Translations under genes and position numbers: made by a program
In this document: piece by piece, positions 1 to 12,842 of the stretch
Layout of the letters: each line of letters starts with the position of its first letter
Position numbering within the stretch: the first letter of the stretch is position 1
Source: Oegoconia quadripuncta
Lineage: Eukaryota; Arthropoda; Insecta; Lepidoptera; Autostichidae
NCBI GenBank assembly: GCA_949316235.1
Contig: OX438743.1
Span: 18,969,771 to 19,033,770 of the forward strand
Reading direction: 5' to 3'
DNA: 64,000 bases
Notes under the pieces: model-generated
Databases searched by the model: none
What the model saw: the letters and a program-made list of their open reading frames with translations, nothing else
What the model was told of the DNA's origin: nothing

Positions 1-2164
1 ATTGCTCAGATTATCCACAAAACGGATCACGGTGGCCACTGAAAATCGTTTTGTACCTCTCAGATAGAGACGTACAAAACTGTTTGTAATACTTTAAAAT
101 ATCGACACACATCGGCACACACAAGCACATTTCGTATCGCGTTAATCTTTGAACGGAAATAAGCCTAGTTTTTTTTATACTCGTGGTAAGCTCTTTTTAC
201 GTAATATAAGATTTAATACATATGTAACGTCACGACCTTGATCCCAAATGGGGTGGTCAGATATATCCCAAACATTAAACTTTGGATGTTCCAAACATAT
301 AGAGTTTAATGATTGAGACAATCCACGTTTCACCTGACGAAATATACAGAAATACACATGTGACAAGGGGTTCGTTCAGAAAAAATTGTGCGATACCACT
401 TTTTGTTACTCTAGCTAAATCAAATCTAAACCAAACCACCCTGTTTATATTAGTAGGTACAGCTATTGTCATGCAGCCGCGTGTACATCACAAGGTATCT
501 ACTAATATACCTTCAGTCGTGAAACGCGTAATAGGCGGTAACATTTTATGCGATCATATTTACAATCCTTTGGTCAAATAGCCTTTTTTACTGTCTCTGT
601 GTGTGCTTAGTGGCCTCTATCGTTGTCACAAAACGATAGAAATTTATTGATACATAGAAACTAAATTATGGTATACCTATATCACAGAATACTTAGGCAT
701 ATAATAATATCATCCAAGTGCCTAAACAAGGCAATTATGTGATCGAATCAATAATGAAGAGATCCCTACGCGAACGAGTTACAATACAATGCAATACAAA
801 TACTCTTTATTGCGCAAAATAATTTACAATAATTGTATGTAAACTTCGTGTAAACGGCTGACATGAACAGCAAGTTTATTTTTGTATCTAGTATTAAAAT
901 TATGTATATCACTATTTTTCTTAAACGATTCTATATTTTTTCTTACATACATTAAGTTTTCGTAAACATATTGCGATGCTAATGTTAATTATATTAATTT
1001 CTTTAAATTTATTCCCAAGAGACACTCTGGGGCCCAGTTTGTAAATCACGCGAACACAGAGCCCTATTAACACCACTGATTGCGTCGACGGTTGCAAATG
1101 TGACATTTCAATTAATAATTTGCTCGCAAATACACCATATAATGGTCAAGAGCAAGAAAAATCGATGTTATACACACATACGAACAAAACAATCAATCGG
1201 TGAATATTTAATGCACACATCGAACGATCAACTAGTGATAGTGGCCTACTTGAGACAGAAACAACTTCTTAGTAACACTCATGAAGTGCTCACTTATTCA
1301 TAATAAATGGGTAAACAGTGTCATTTAGTTAGTCAGTTAGTGTTATCTATTTATTATCCATTTTATGAAGGTTTTTTTTTTCGGAATGGATCGACGAATC
1401 TAACGACACCATGCACTTCGAAATCGGTCAAGCCGTTTAGGGTTCAGGAGGTATCATAGAAATCTACATACATACATACGCTCGATAAACATTACCCTCC
1501 TTCCTTAGGCAGTCGGGTAAAAAGCAACCCTTGAGTTTCATGCTCGTTCTTCTCTGGAGGGACCAGTAATTTTAATATTAAGTAATAAATGTAACGTTTC
1601 CAAGCGATATTATTTATTGTATGAAATAAAATCTTTTAACTGTTAAGTCTTTAAAATACAGAAAAAACCGCACACAACTCGCACCACCCATTCACACACA
1701 CACATACACACAACGCTGTCAAATACATTACACCTGTCGTTTTTCGTCGAGGGTTAATAATGTACTAAGAATATTTAAAGAAGCACTAAGTATGTTGTGC
1801 CTTTCCTGAATAGTAATAGAAGCTAGATTAAAAATTATTTCGGGATACTCTAATCGGTCATAAACTTACTTATACACTGAAAACTCCTGAGAACTCCGTT
1901 ATATTTAGAACCAAGCATGTAGTTCACGCCATCTTGGATCTGTTAACAATTTTATTACAACTCCATAATCCTTCAGGGCCTAAACCGTGAAAACACATAC
2001 CGCAACCAACGCTAACAGCAACGGAAAACATCTGAATATAGCCGGGTTTAAAATCTTGGCTTGGCTCTGTACTAATTACTCGTTAGACTAAACATTAGAC
2101 GAGTTCCCACTTATCGGAAACCATTTAAGTGCAAGCGAGAGAGCGGCAGTGGCAACCTTCCAAG
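1..2164. other. 5' intergenic region, AT-rich, repeat fragments only
   Basis: I see no convincing exon here. Short reading frames lack splice context or protein-like composition. A block near 230-310 (proximal text 'tcccaaatggggtggtcag') recurs near 14755-14815, so it is an interspersed repeat. The stretch 1365-1525, with tandem 'catacata' units followed by 'cctccttccttaggcagtcggg', resembles the 3' end of a lepidopteran non-LTR element. The last 100 bases before 2165 are probably the 5' UTR or promoter of the next gene. Confidence 0.5.
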
Positions 2165-5100
2165 ATGAATTTGATGTTTCGGAAGAACTTCAGCGGGGAG
2201 AAGAGTATGGGCGGCGGGGGTGGTGGGGGAGGGAAGGCGAGGGGGGCGCTCGGTGCAGGGAGGAACGCGAAGCGCCGCGAGAGGGACCGAGGATACTCCT
2301 CCATGGAGGAGCATCACTACAGAACCCATCTGTTCTTCTCGGCGCCTCGAGCCAGTGCGCAGTACAACGATGGCACAGGTAACGTGTGTTCCGCGACAAT
2401 CGGATAGTAAAACGGCAAGTGATGGTGAAGTGTGAGACAAGTTTGTGTTGTGGCCACTTCCGCGTTGATTAATGTGAGTCATTTGAGGTTTCTATATATT
2501 TTCTAAGCTAATAAAGTAATATAAACAAATATTTAGTTAAACAAATATTATATTAAGTATTTATAAAACGTGTAAAACTAAAATATCTAAGGAATCCATC
2601 TTCACAAACATTTGGTTTTGTGACGCCTAGAAAAAGTTATAACGTGTATCTATTAAAAACAGTTTACTAAACCTTGTAAAGCCCGTCATCTGCGATCTCA
2701 TTAGTTTAGTTCATTAATAACGCGCCCGAGACGCCGACCGCTATAAATACCGTGACAGACAGACAGACACCTCATGTTTATGTACCTACACACATGTTCA
2801 TGAATACCGAAGTTTTCAGATTTATCGGCAGCGGCAGGAATGATGCTATTCTATTTTGCATTCAAATTCCTTGCTCAAAGCGGAACTTCATGCAATACAC
2901 TTTGAAGAACATGAGCAAATATGATGAGGGGGACCGTTTTTGTTTAACGCCTAAGTAGGATTTCGCAGACATTTATATAGCAATCGATATTCATCCCTGA
3001 CATGTAAATCATACAAGTTTGAATTCACTAACACACGTCCAAGGTTGAATACACACTTTCATGACCAATCCAGAGAGAACGATTAGTAACTGCATCCTGT
3101 GGATAATGCATGTCCGGGCTGATCACCTATTAGCAGAAGTCTTTCCATTAGAAAGAGTGTAGAATCAGCTACAGGGCTTTTTTAAGTAGGGTAGACTGGG
3201 TACGGTTGAAACGGTGGACGGTTGAAACAAAGTGAATATCTCGTGAATGGTGCGTGATGAGGTGAAGGGTACAAGGGGAGTACGAAGCGGGCGACAAGTC
3301 GAAACTTGAATTTTAGTATTGCGTCGCTCTTCGGGCGCTGTGTTTGTCTGTAGGAGGCCCCATTGTGTTTTTTGACGGAAAAGTAAGTATTTTTGTACCT
3401 ACATTTTTGCAATTATTAAGATTTCGTTTATAGTTAGATGATTGAGAGTTCTGTTACAGTTGAATTGAAGTTTGTACAATATTGTAGTATGATAAGTTTT
3501 TATTTTAATTTACTATTATTCTTACTGTGAACCGTTTTATACTAAGATGGGGTGGGTGGGGACAGTTGAAACATTATTTGTGGGTACGGTTGAAACAGTT
3601 TATTAATTAAACTTTATTGATTTTTAGATGCCAAGAGTACGCCAAAGAAAGACTACGAAAGGTCGAACCGACTTATTAACGTACAAACAAGCCTATGAAG
3701 ATGTGAAAGCGGGATCTTCGTTAAGAACAGCGGCAGAAAAAAATGGACTGAACCAAAATGGACTGAAACATTATTGCGAATCCAGCACCTTTGATTACAC
3801 TACCCGAACATCAAAGTAGTAGTAGTAATGTTTGGCTTCCACCAACACCTTCTGCAAGTTTTCAATCCATTCCTGTGCTATCAAATCAAACGGAAAATGT
3901 CACGACTTCGACTACACCACCTTTAGTATTTTCTCCGGAAGCAATACGACCACTACCAAAAGTGCCTCCAAGGAAATTAACAAATAGGGGCCGGAAAACA
4001 AGGAAATCTACAATATACACAGACACACCTGAAAAAGAAGAGATAAGAAGAGAATATGAGATCAGAATGGAACGAACCAAAGCTAAGCAAGTTCAGAAAA
4101 GATTAGATGGAAGAAAGACTAAAAGAAATACTACAAACAAGAAAAAAACTAACACGCGACAAGAATCATCATCAGAAGAAGAAGAGTGCTACTGTGTTGT
4201 TTGTATGTCAGCATATTCAGAAGACCGAGGGAAAAATGGATACAATGTATAGTATGTAAAATGTGGGCGCATGAAGAGTGCACGAAAGGTAGCCTTACTT
4301 ATGTTTGCCACAACTGTGACTCCGAATGGTCTCGTAACGATTGAAGTAGTTTTGTTTAAAATTTTAATTTTAATTTTCATTGATAAAGTTAATGTCTTTG
4401 TTTTGATAGTTTATAATTAAAAGTGTTGATAGTTGAGAAATATAATAGCATGTTTGCTTGGTAACTTTATTTCAAAAATATTATCGCTACCAACATCTGA
4501 TTATTATTTAGTTTGAGTTGTACTTAATATAAAACTTTGAAGGCTGATTAAAAATAATGTTAGATTATAAATATAGCCAAAGACTTAAATATTTCTTCAT
4601 AAAAATATTTGTGATAGTCAAATGTGCCATTACCATTCGAAAAATGTTATTAGAAGATTAATAAAACATGATAATTGGTTATATTTTGTATTATTTGCAT
4701 GTGTTTCAATTGACCCCAGACACTGTTTCAACCGACCCTGGGATGGGGACGGTTCAAACAAATGACTAATTTTTTTTAATTTGATTTTATACAGAAAATA
4801 CTATACAGTGATCTTAAATAACATTGCCCTGTAGTAGACAGATATAAGGTCTTTTATTTAGTATATTTCCGACATCGCTCGCTTAACAAATCCCGATGCT
4901 ATACATGATAAATGCTAAAATGTTTCAACCGTACCCAGTCTACCCTATTGTGTTAAGGCAAGCGAAACAAAAGCTTATCTCTTGAATTCCGTTTCCTGAA
5001 AGCATTAAACTATCATGAGCGTCTTCAAATATGCATATCCTAGACAGTACTACTGCGAATATACATAACTGACACTACGAAGACAATCAAGTCCAACTAA

Positions 5101-8031
5101 TAGAAAAGCAGCTGCCTGAGTAGCTGTAGCACCTATACATCGGTGTGATTGGTTCCAATAGAAGCGGGTCGCAGCTCTAGCTATAGAATGCGAAACATTC
5201 TATTTCAGACGCTATTTATTGACGAACAAGTGCATGACTATGTTGCAATACTTGTAAGTTATTTATGCGCCGACATTGAAATACACTCGTAAATGTAACG
5301 TTTCCCTACAATCGTCAGTACGTTACAAATCACCAGCCTGGTGAACTAACGACAGCAACCTGAAGTACTTAGTTAGCCCCAAGCGATTGACCGAGCCAGG
5401 CTGATGATGATGACAGATGTTAACATTCAGGTATTGAAGTAGGTTAATTTTTGCCACTCGTAATCTGTTTTTGCTTTCCACTTTGGTAATATTTTCGATC
5501 AATAACTGAAAAACTATTTTCGGAACAGGTGCAGCTTCGTAATAATTCCAAAAATAACTGATGATGGAATGTTTGTATACAAAAGCACCTGAAAGTCGTT
5601 TATAACGTCACGTTCCCACCTGATGATCGAGGTCGTAAACACGTGCGCTTGTCGTGTGTAACGATGGCCCAAGGCGAGATTTAAAGCACAAATTGTAACT
5701 TCTAGATTTGGTAACTTTTTATGTCGGACTTGTACTTTTGGGCATGTTGAAAATTAGGAGTGGCTCGTGGGTCGACATACCTACGCCAAACCACTCTTGA
5801 GATTTATCCCGAGTAGGTACTTACAACATGAGACTTACAACTATAGCAATCTATCTACTCAAACGTGTTTTTAATTAAAATCTCCATATTCTTTTCTCAA
5901 CGTATGATTTTCGGAAAACTACTAAGTAATTTCTTCAAGTCTCAGGAATCATATAAAGAGAAACGAGTTTAATATTGAGTCTTAATAGTATTTGAACATT
6001 GATGGGCAGCAGTGTCATTAATGCAAGTCTCTCACAATCAGCAGTTCTCCGATGAAAAGCACATAATATTATCCAGCTGATGACGATGAGAGGTCCGAAA
6101 CCCTATTTCGATAGACACTCAATCGATAGAACGCAATTTCGGATGATCTTTTCTCACAATTCTATACAACTGCTTCCAGAGCGATGCGGCCCGGTGCTCG
6201 GCGTGGGGTCAGGGCCGGACCTGGAGCCGCCGCAGCCGCTTGTGACGCGCGAGCCCGGAGTGTCACTCCTGCGTTGGGACAGGCCTCCGGCCACATCTGT
6301 ATCACACTCGCGCCGCTCGGAGCCAGTCTCACTCGCCACGCTGGAGAAGGACTGCTTTGTGATACCCGCACACGCGCTCGAGAGGTTCCTACCTGATGGT
6401 GTGCCGGTACGTTAACCTTACCTCATTTTTCTCGTAGATTGCTAAGTAGGTACGAGTACCTACACCGAAATATTGTCGCTTTAGATAGGTTTAATAATAA
6501 TGTTTAATCTCATAAATGCAATATAACTTATCTGTCTCTAGATGTAGGTATTCGGGTGTTTGGTGCTTTCACAAACTGTCCCAACTGGCCTATTGCTACT
6601 GGAAGGGATAGGGATGTATGCACATTTTCACACTTGTCTCTTCTGTCTCTTCTTACCTCAAGTTCCAACCGTCTGGTTGGAACTGAAGTAGAAAAGTAGA
6701 CTTATCCCACCCTGGAGGGATAGCCGTTTGTGACAAGTTTCTGTTAGACTGCCTAGGTATACCGACACTTTGTTATACCCGCACGTGATCTGCTTACTCT
6801 TTGTCTCGCCTTTCAAAAAAGTTAAAATCATGTAACTCTGGACGTCAACTGTAAAATCAAATATTAATTATTTAAACCTTTCAAATTCCAGCTTCCAGTA
6901 CCACCCCCGACACCAGACAAAGGATTAACAACTAAAACGCAAAATTCGCTCAGCATACTCGAAATCGCTGACCCTAAACTCTGCATTCTGGCACACCTCA
7001 TGAGCCCATTGGAACCAATAGAGCCCATCCTCGAGTCGCCGCTCGCGAAACCTTTGATACGACAAAAAGCAGCCGCTGGGGAGTTGCTTAATGAAGTAGC
7101 AGTAGCGAACACCGCTGTCGGAGGCATGTTGCTGGCGAATATGGAGAAAAATGCGGAATTTCCATTCATATCGTACTATGTGATAAATACGACTCAGACA
7201 GATCCTTTACTGTTTTACAACAATATGCGGTGCGCTTCGCTGAACAAGTTCGATCCGAAGACGATTCGATACTCGGCTGCGCACACGCTCGATTTGTACA
7301 GCGAGGTGGCCATGATATGCCGGCCACCGTTCAGTGACTTGGCCGGCGGACCGAAGAAGTCGCATACACCGAGTACTGGGTTTATTATTAGTGTTTATAA
7401 GGTGAGTATTGCAAAACTACCACATAAGAGGTTATTAATAACCAGTCATCCTAAGTTTTAGGCCTTTTTTATTATTACCTACGTTTCATGTCCCTTGCCA
7501 TTCAAGTTTATGTTTAATATTCGTTGGTAAACTGAAAACCTTCATAATTTATGGAATCCTATTACAGTGCAAGATTTACATTCATCGTCATGTTCAACTT
7601 TTGAGAGGATTGCATTTTTCTTTAATGACATTTCATCCCGCCTATGAGGCTCACATAAATTATTCACATTATAGTTAGCATAGTATAGGTACATTATCCC
7701 GCAAGATATACTCATAGTATTCTTTGCGTACAAAGTTAACAAAGCCTCCCACTTTCAGGTTTTCGAGGGCGACGACGGCGAGCGCTTCGAGCGAAACTGG
7801 CTCTACTGGACGGGCGCAAGAATGATCTACCGTCACCTACCGCACTCCGTGGGTATGAGGAAGATAGCCCTGCACAAGTCGGTAGCTGCCCACGGCGATA
7901 AGATGTACCTGCTCATTTGTGAATGTGCCAATCTTCTCGACGACCTGTCGGGCGCGGCGATGATCGTCACCGGCCTCAGGGCCAGGCTGTGCGGTTACAC
8001 AGGCCTGTACAGGCCGATACAGGCTTTCTAG
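2165..8031 (+). CDS. Four-exon gene, 407-aa protein of unknown function
   Basis: Exons are 2165-2378, 6180-6406, 6892-7401 and 7759-8031. The donors (gtaacg, gtacgt, gtgagt) and acceptors (ttccag, ttccag, tttcag) join in frame with phases 1, 0 and 0, giving 408 codons including the stop. The start is the first ATG after an in-frame TAA at 2126-2128. Residues 16-23 are a glycine run and residues about 33-42 a basic patch (RNAKRRERDR). Exon 2 is proline- and arginine-rich and looks disordered. Exons 3 and 4 look like one folded domain, with ordered text such as ISYYVINTTQTDPLLFYNN, GFIISVYKVFEGDDGE and the C-terminal LCGYTGLYRPIQAF. I see no signal peptide, membrane segment or catalytic motif, and I do not recognise the family. 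The 3.8-kb first intron holds a pogo-like transposon. The intron structure is strong evidence for a real gene; the function is open. Confidence 0.8.
3189..4945 (+). mobile_element. Pogo/Tigger-like DNA transposon, internally deleted
   Basis: The ends are perfect 24-bp inverted repeats (3189-3212 and 4922-4945, starting GGGTAGACTGGGTACGGTTG), flanked by TA at 3187-3188 and 4946-4947. This fits the TA target duplication of the Tc1/mariner/pogo superfamily. The core word GTTGAAAC or its complement recurs near both ends (about 3222, 3565, 3590, 4703, 4722), forming subterminal repeats. The body carries remnants of a transposase (next entry) but no DDE catalytic domain, so it is non-autonomous. 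It sits in intron 1 of the 2165-8031 gene, in the same orientation. Confidence 0.85.
3628..4344 (+). pseudogene. Broken pogo-like transposase: psq-type HTH plus C-terminal zinc finger, no catalytic core
   Basis: Frame 3628-3819 begins MPRVRQRKTTKGRTDLLTYK and continues as a helix-turn-helix of the psq/CENP-B N-terminal type (LRTAAEKNGLN). It runs into a stop just after a junction at about 3785, where the DDE core of about 200 residues is missing. A second frame, 3791-4252, gives a serine/proline-rich linker, a basic region and the start of a Cys-rich finger (CYCVVCMSAYSED). A one-base shift near the 'gggaaaaatgg' run at about 4234 puts the rest of the finger (CIVCKMWAHEEC, then CHNCDSEW) in a third frame, ending at a TGA at 4342-4344. 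It therefore carries at least two frame breaks plus the core deletion. Confidence 0.8.
4946..6179. other. Remainder of intron 1 of the 407-aa gene
   Basis: AT-rich intronic DNA with no exon-like frame. A short fragment at about 5370-5415 ends in 'ccaggctgatgatgatga', which resembles the 3' end of RTE-type LINEs. Nothing else stands out. Confidence 0.5.
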
Positions 8032-8998
8032 TAGGAGGAGGGCCCGCAGGGCCTAGATTGTGTGATGTTGTAGTACTTTGCGGAATATAGTTAGGTTATT
8101 GGACGTTGTTGGTGGATGGATTGCCGGGAAATATTTTGTCATTCTATCGGTTTTAATCTACTTGTCATGTACAGTCGATCACATCTTAACAATGGCTCGC
8201 TTAGCATCACGTACGTGGACTGAACCTTTCATTCGTTTGCGAGTAATGTTTCATTTGCAATTATGAAGAAATTTGCTCGTATGTATACCAATTGACTTAC
8301 TGTAATAATTCCTTCGGCAGTCCCCACTATGTTCGTAGTTTAATAGGTAGTCACTCGGCGTAGAAGGGTATAGTGTGGAGCATGGTCAACGAAAGCGCAA
8401 GTTGTGACTAAAATGGACCAAAGTATTAAATTTTAATGTATGACGATGAAATGTATGGATGGCGTTAGCGGCGAAAGATAGGTCTTGATTTGGGTTCTAA
8501 TTTCCAAAGCCTTTACCAATATACTCGTATCTAGTTTGCAATTCAATAAGTTATATTCAAGGGTCAGAGAGACCTTCAGTTTGACTGCATACTATTATGT
8601 CCAATTCCAGTATTTTAACCACCTTCGTGGCTGAATGTAAGGTTTACAAAACGAAGGCGTTATACGCAACTTTTCGAGTCCCGTTTAAATGTTCTTAAAC
8701 ACAATTGTAAAGTAACATCTGGGGCAGAACAATCATTCATATAGTGTTGATTTATGCGCAACGCCTCGGAGGGGTCACGAAAAAGAGTCATATCTCTGAA
8801 ATATCTAAGAACCAAGAATAATCAATTTTAAGATGTAGCCTGTAGTGGTAACCCCAAGACCTGTCTTCCGCCTCTAACGATGGTTGTGCGCGAAACAACG
8901 CAAAGTGTTCTATCTTATCGCTAATATTAGGTCTAAGGGTTCAATTAGTCATTTTGAAATTCAATAGAAACGCTTTCATTTTATCTGCATTGTTATAT
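8032..8998. other. 3' flank of the 407-aa gene; one decayed SINE head
   Basis: This is 3' UTR and intergenic DNA. At 8623-8690, 'accttcgtggctgaatgtaa' followed by 'aacgaaggcg' looks like a mutated head of the tRNA-SINE family seen intact at 13349. No coding region is visible. Confidence 0.4.
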
Positions 8999-9445
8999 AG
9001 TTCATCCACACACAAAGGCAACGGCTCATCACGTCTGGACAGTTAAAGAAAAAAATTATAAAGAGCACAGATGCGCCGAAAACGTTCTTCTCTTGAACGC
9101 GTTAGGGTGCACTGAAAAGGTGCAATTACTGACTCAGTCACTGGAGCATTTTTTGGGTGCAAAATCAAACTCGAAAGGAACACGCAAGCCCGACAGGATA
9201 AGGCGATATTACACGGTTCATTTCTGCCTTCAATTTGGATGAAGCAACCAAATTGAATCATGTAAACATAAAAGTGAATCGTTCAATGTCAATGTTTGTC
9301 AGTCAGCCAGTGAATCAATTTGGTTGAACCGTGTAATATCAGCTTCACAAACTTACAACGGTGCACACGATCTAAATAACAAGTGATATAGATTACATGC
9401 CCGGATACAAATTGATCAACCTAAGCATTTGTGTGTGGACGACCT
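8999..9445. mobile_element. Candidate MITE with nested inverted repeats
   Basis: Terminal inverted repeats of 18 bp with two mismatches (AGTTCATCCACACACAAA on the left, complement of TTTGTGTGTGGACGACCT on the right) bound a 447-bp segment. Inside, 'gatattacacggttca' near 9206 pairs with 'tgaaccgtgtaatatc' near 9326. No ORF is present. The target duplication is unclear (possibly TA). Confidence 0.5.
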
Positions 9446-11703
9446 ATTCAATTTTTCGTTAGATCTAAGAATAACAAAGTATAAAAATTCCATTTAGGTA
9501 CTTATAGTAATTTACTGTAACATACGTATCTACGCACTATAAAAAATATATTTAATTTTACTTAAAAAATTATAGCATCCATTTTAAGAATCGAATTTCC
9601 ATAAACACGGATAAAATAAAACAATCAAAAAGCAGGAAATTCTCAATTGAAGGTGAATGTCACAAGTATTGAGCCTCATTCACACTTTCTAATATTAATT
9701 TCCAAAACCACAAAATAACAATACAACACCGAACTTGCAGATTTTTAATAGGTAGGTACTAGTAAAAAAAATATAGTTAAGTTTTGTGGTCCGAAAGGGG
9801 GGGTGAAATTTACAACTAAAGCAACCATGTAAAGCAAATACATGCCAGCTGTATACATATAATCAGCGAGTACCATTAATGGTAGGTACTGCTGGCTACA
9901 ACAGGCTAGTGCCATTAATGGCAACAAAGCATAAACATTCAGTGCCTCCAGGAAACAGTGCCACATCTTGTGATATTCGCCATTAAATTAATAAGGTTCA
10001 TGTCCTTTTCCTTAGTTATAAATGAAAAAAAATTGTACCTACGAGAGAGACTCACCAAGATATTGTTTGTCGACAAGAAGAACTAACTATTATATTGGCA
10101 AAGTCTTCCAAGTGGAAAATATTTAGTTTTACTGACGTGTGGGTGAATATCCGTGGATCATTTATATAAACAACTCTCTTATATTGCTTCTGTGCAAATT
10201 CAGTAATCTCAAATTAAAAGTAGGTACCAAACATAATTGTATCTACCTACATGAATTAAATTTTACCAAATAGGACGGACTACTTACAATTTTTTGCGAC
10301 TTCTAAAAGTCATCGAGTCTCTTTACAATGATGCCGTTTTCACCTTGGGAGAATGTAAAAATTATACCTCTCATGTATATCGAAATCTATTAGGTTTACC
10401 TATTATACTTAGTTTATTAGATCCACAGTATAAAGCATATCTTGTGATACATATCATGTTATGTACTTATTTTATTCTATCTCAAGATATTCAAATAAAT
10501 ATTATTCATAGTAAACATTACCACCTAGCTGATTTGTGAATCTATGAGTTATTTACTTACGTATTTCACCTGCCTATGTAGGTGTGTTTAATTGTTCACA
10601 AAACAATTAATTGCCTATTTACAAATAAAAATTAATTATTTACAAAATAAATTATACTTATAATAAACTACATCCTAATTGCTTAATATTTTTTAAATAT
10701 CAGCATGAGACAATAATTTCTTTATTAGATACACTATTCCAATTTTACAAAATTCTCATGCATTTAAAATAAAAATTCGTTACAGCTAATGTAGGTCATT
10801 CGGACTGAAAGGACTTTTTAGGGTCCCAGCCTTTTACTTTTTTTATAGTCAATTAAATCGTGTAAAGAATTTCGTAAAACGAAAAATATTACTAATACTA
10901 AAAATTACGTATCTATCCTTACAGCACTTAAAATAAAATTTGATCGATTGTTTACCTAGCTTTACTAACAGACGACAATAGATTTCGTATGTATCTAATG
11001 TAGATACGAAATTATTTATGTCGAAAATAATAAATTACTAAAACCTCAGCCGATATAGTAATTTATAAGTATTATAACCTACTTGATATAAACGAACAGA
11101 CCATTATGGTACTACTGATTTTTGATTTCTACACTTGCATGAAAAGACTTTTGAAATTCAACTTCTCAGACACGAGTTGTTTTCATCTCTTGAAAATAGA
11201 TCCGATACTTTTATTTTCATGAATGATTATATTATAGAGTACTTAGAACTTTTGCTGATTTGAGAATAGATACCCAACACAATAAATTAGTGAAATTGTG
11301 ATTCAATATTAAGAATTTACGCACATTAAGTAGTTACCTATTGGCTTAAGCGTTGCTGGTTCACAAATTATAGACATAAGATGAAATCGCGACGTTGCGT
11401 ATAATTTAACAGCGATAGCGATAGACAGATCGTCTTTTTAATTATTCGCTTCCAACTAAAGCAACCATTAATATTTCCACAAGTAGGTACCTACACATTA
11501 TGTAACAGAAATAACCAGGAACGACAGTGTGCAAAATTATTGACAGTATCGGCTTCAACCATTTTTGATATTTTATTTTTAATATATGGGTTTAATTTTA
11601 ATGTGTTATAATTTTAATAAGTGTTATTACATATTTATATTATATTTCCATTAAAATATAGTCACATAATTAGATACAAATGAAAATTAACCTCACGTCT
11701 ACG
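9446..11703. other. AT-rich intergenic stretch, no gene found
   Basis: Very AT-rich with no codon-like frame of note. A fragment near 10265-10285 (ccaaataggacggactac) resembles the terminal repeat of the element at 30736-31446. Around 9868-9925 are two small palindromes, 'accattaatggt' and 'gccattaatggc'. Nothing else is supported. Confidence 0.5.
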
Positions 11704-11937
11704 GGGGTCTACTCTGTAACGAAAATAGCTTCGGACGGCCGTAACTTCGATTTTCTTGCTAAGTATCCTTTATTTGCATAACTTCAAACGTTCCTTGCGT
11801 CCCGTACTAACTTGTGATGTCCAACTATATACAACAAAAGTAAAATAATGACGATTGGTTTATAATTGACACAGCGAACTGCAAAAAGAAAAAGTCCGAA
11901 GTTACGGCTGTCCGAAGCTATTTTCGTAAAAGACCCC
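11704..11937. mobile_element. MITE family M1, full copy
   Basis: Inverted ends of about 50 bp (left GGGGTCTACTCTGTAACGAA; right the complement of 'ttttcgtaaaagacccc') share the core ATAGCTTCGGAC(G/A)GCCGTAA. The interior (cgttccttgcgtcccgtact, then 'gtgatgtccaactatataca') recurs at 37465-37640 and in a split copy at 48395-48728, which defines a family. There is no coding capacity. Confidence 0.75.
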
Positions 11938-12246
11938 TTGCATTCTTGTCAAACCATAGTTTCGTAGACAAATACGAAATAACAAGATTGACGTATTTTA
12001 TGATTTATTAATTATAAAAATTGATTATTCAGTTGGAGTGTGAGAGCTTTCTAGTTAATTCTGTTACTTGTTGATTAAGTTGTTATAGTTAACGATATGA
12101 AAATATAAGGATCACATTGAACATTTGGATTTACACGTGTAAATAATTCATCTGCCCTCAACTATCAGCTGGTAAATTTAGGGATTATACGTTCAGTCAG
12201 TGTATATTATCTTATTTGTAGAACCACTGGAACAGTGCACTCCTAA

Positions 12247-12842
12247 GAGGGCTTATTCCGTCCAGAGGCGCCCTCATTGAAGAAATTAAGATTTCTAATT
12301 AAATAGAAACATATTTTTAAAAAATAATAAGAATAAGAAAACTTTATTTGATCCATTTAGCGACACTTATACAATACATTAAATTGTGAGGTAACAATTA
12401 CTATGTACTATATACCTATATAACACAACATGGAAATGTGGAACTTAATATAAGTAGGTAGATATGCATTGGCTAGTTTTCGGTGTCGCAAAGTGGTATT
12501 AAATCAGGTCCCCAACTCAGCATTTGTTGTAGTCAAGAGAAGAAGAACGACTACAACGCTGGTTTTCAGTGGAGCCTATCGCTCTGACCTGCACCCGAGA
12601 AGTCTAAATGCTAATTATAAATAACACCTAAATAGTTTTAATTACGGTTATTTCAAAGCATTGATAAACACGGATACTTTTTTTATAATCCTGGAAAATA
12701 ACCACTATCAAAGCTATTTAGGTATTACTTATAATTGGCCTTTAAGCTAGTCGAGTGCAAGTCAGTGCGTTTTTATTGATTCTGAATTAAAAAGAAATTT
12801 CAATTTCACCAATGAGGGTGCCACAGGACGGAATAAACCCTC
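12247..12842. mobile_element. Harbinger-like MITE (TAA target duplication)
   Basis: Imperfect inverted repeats of about 50 bp: left GAGGGCTTATTCCGTCCAGA, right the complement of 'cacaggacggaataaaccct'. They are flanked by TAA at 12244-12246 and 12843-12845, matching the 3-bp TWA duplication of PIF/Harbinger elements. The interior is AT-rich and non-coding, with a segment near 12330-12430 that resembles other lepidopteran repeat ends. Confidence 0.65.

Noticed and set aside
309..581. 90-codon frame near the left edge
   Set aside because: No recognisable domain, no splice context, and part of the region overlaps an interspersed repeat.
1466..1490. Microsatellite of special interest (catacata)
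   Set aside because: Short and of the kind routinely found at LINE 3' ends.
10294..10539. 81-codon frame
   Set aside because: Composition follows the AT-rich background and there is no start context or homology that I can recognise.
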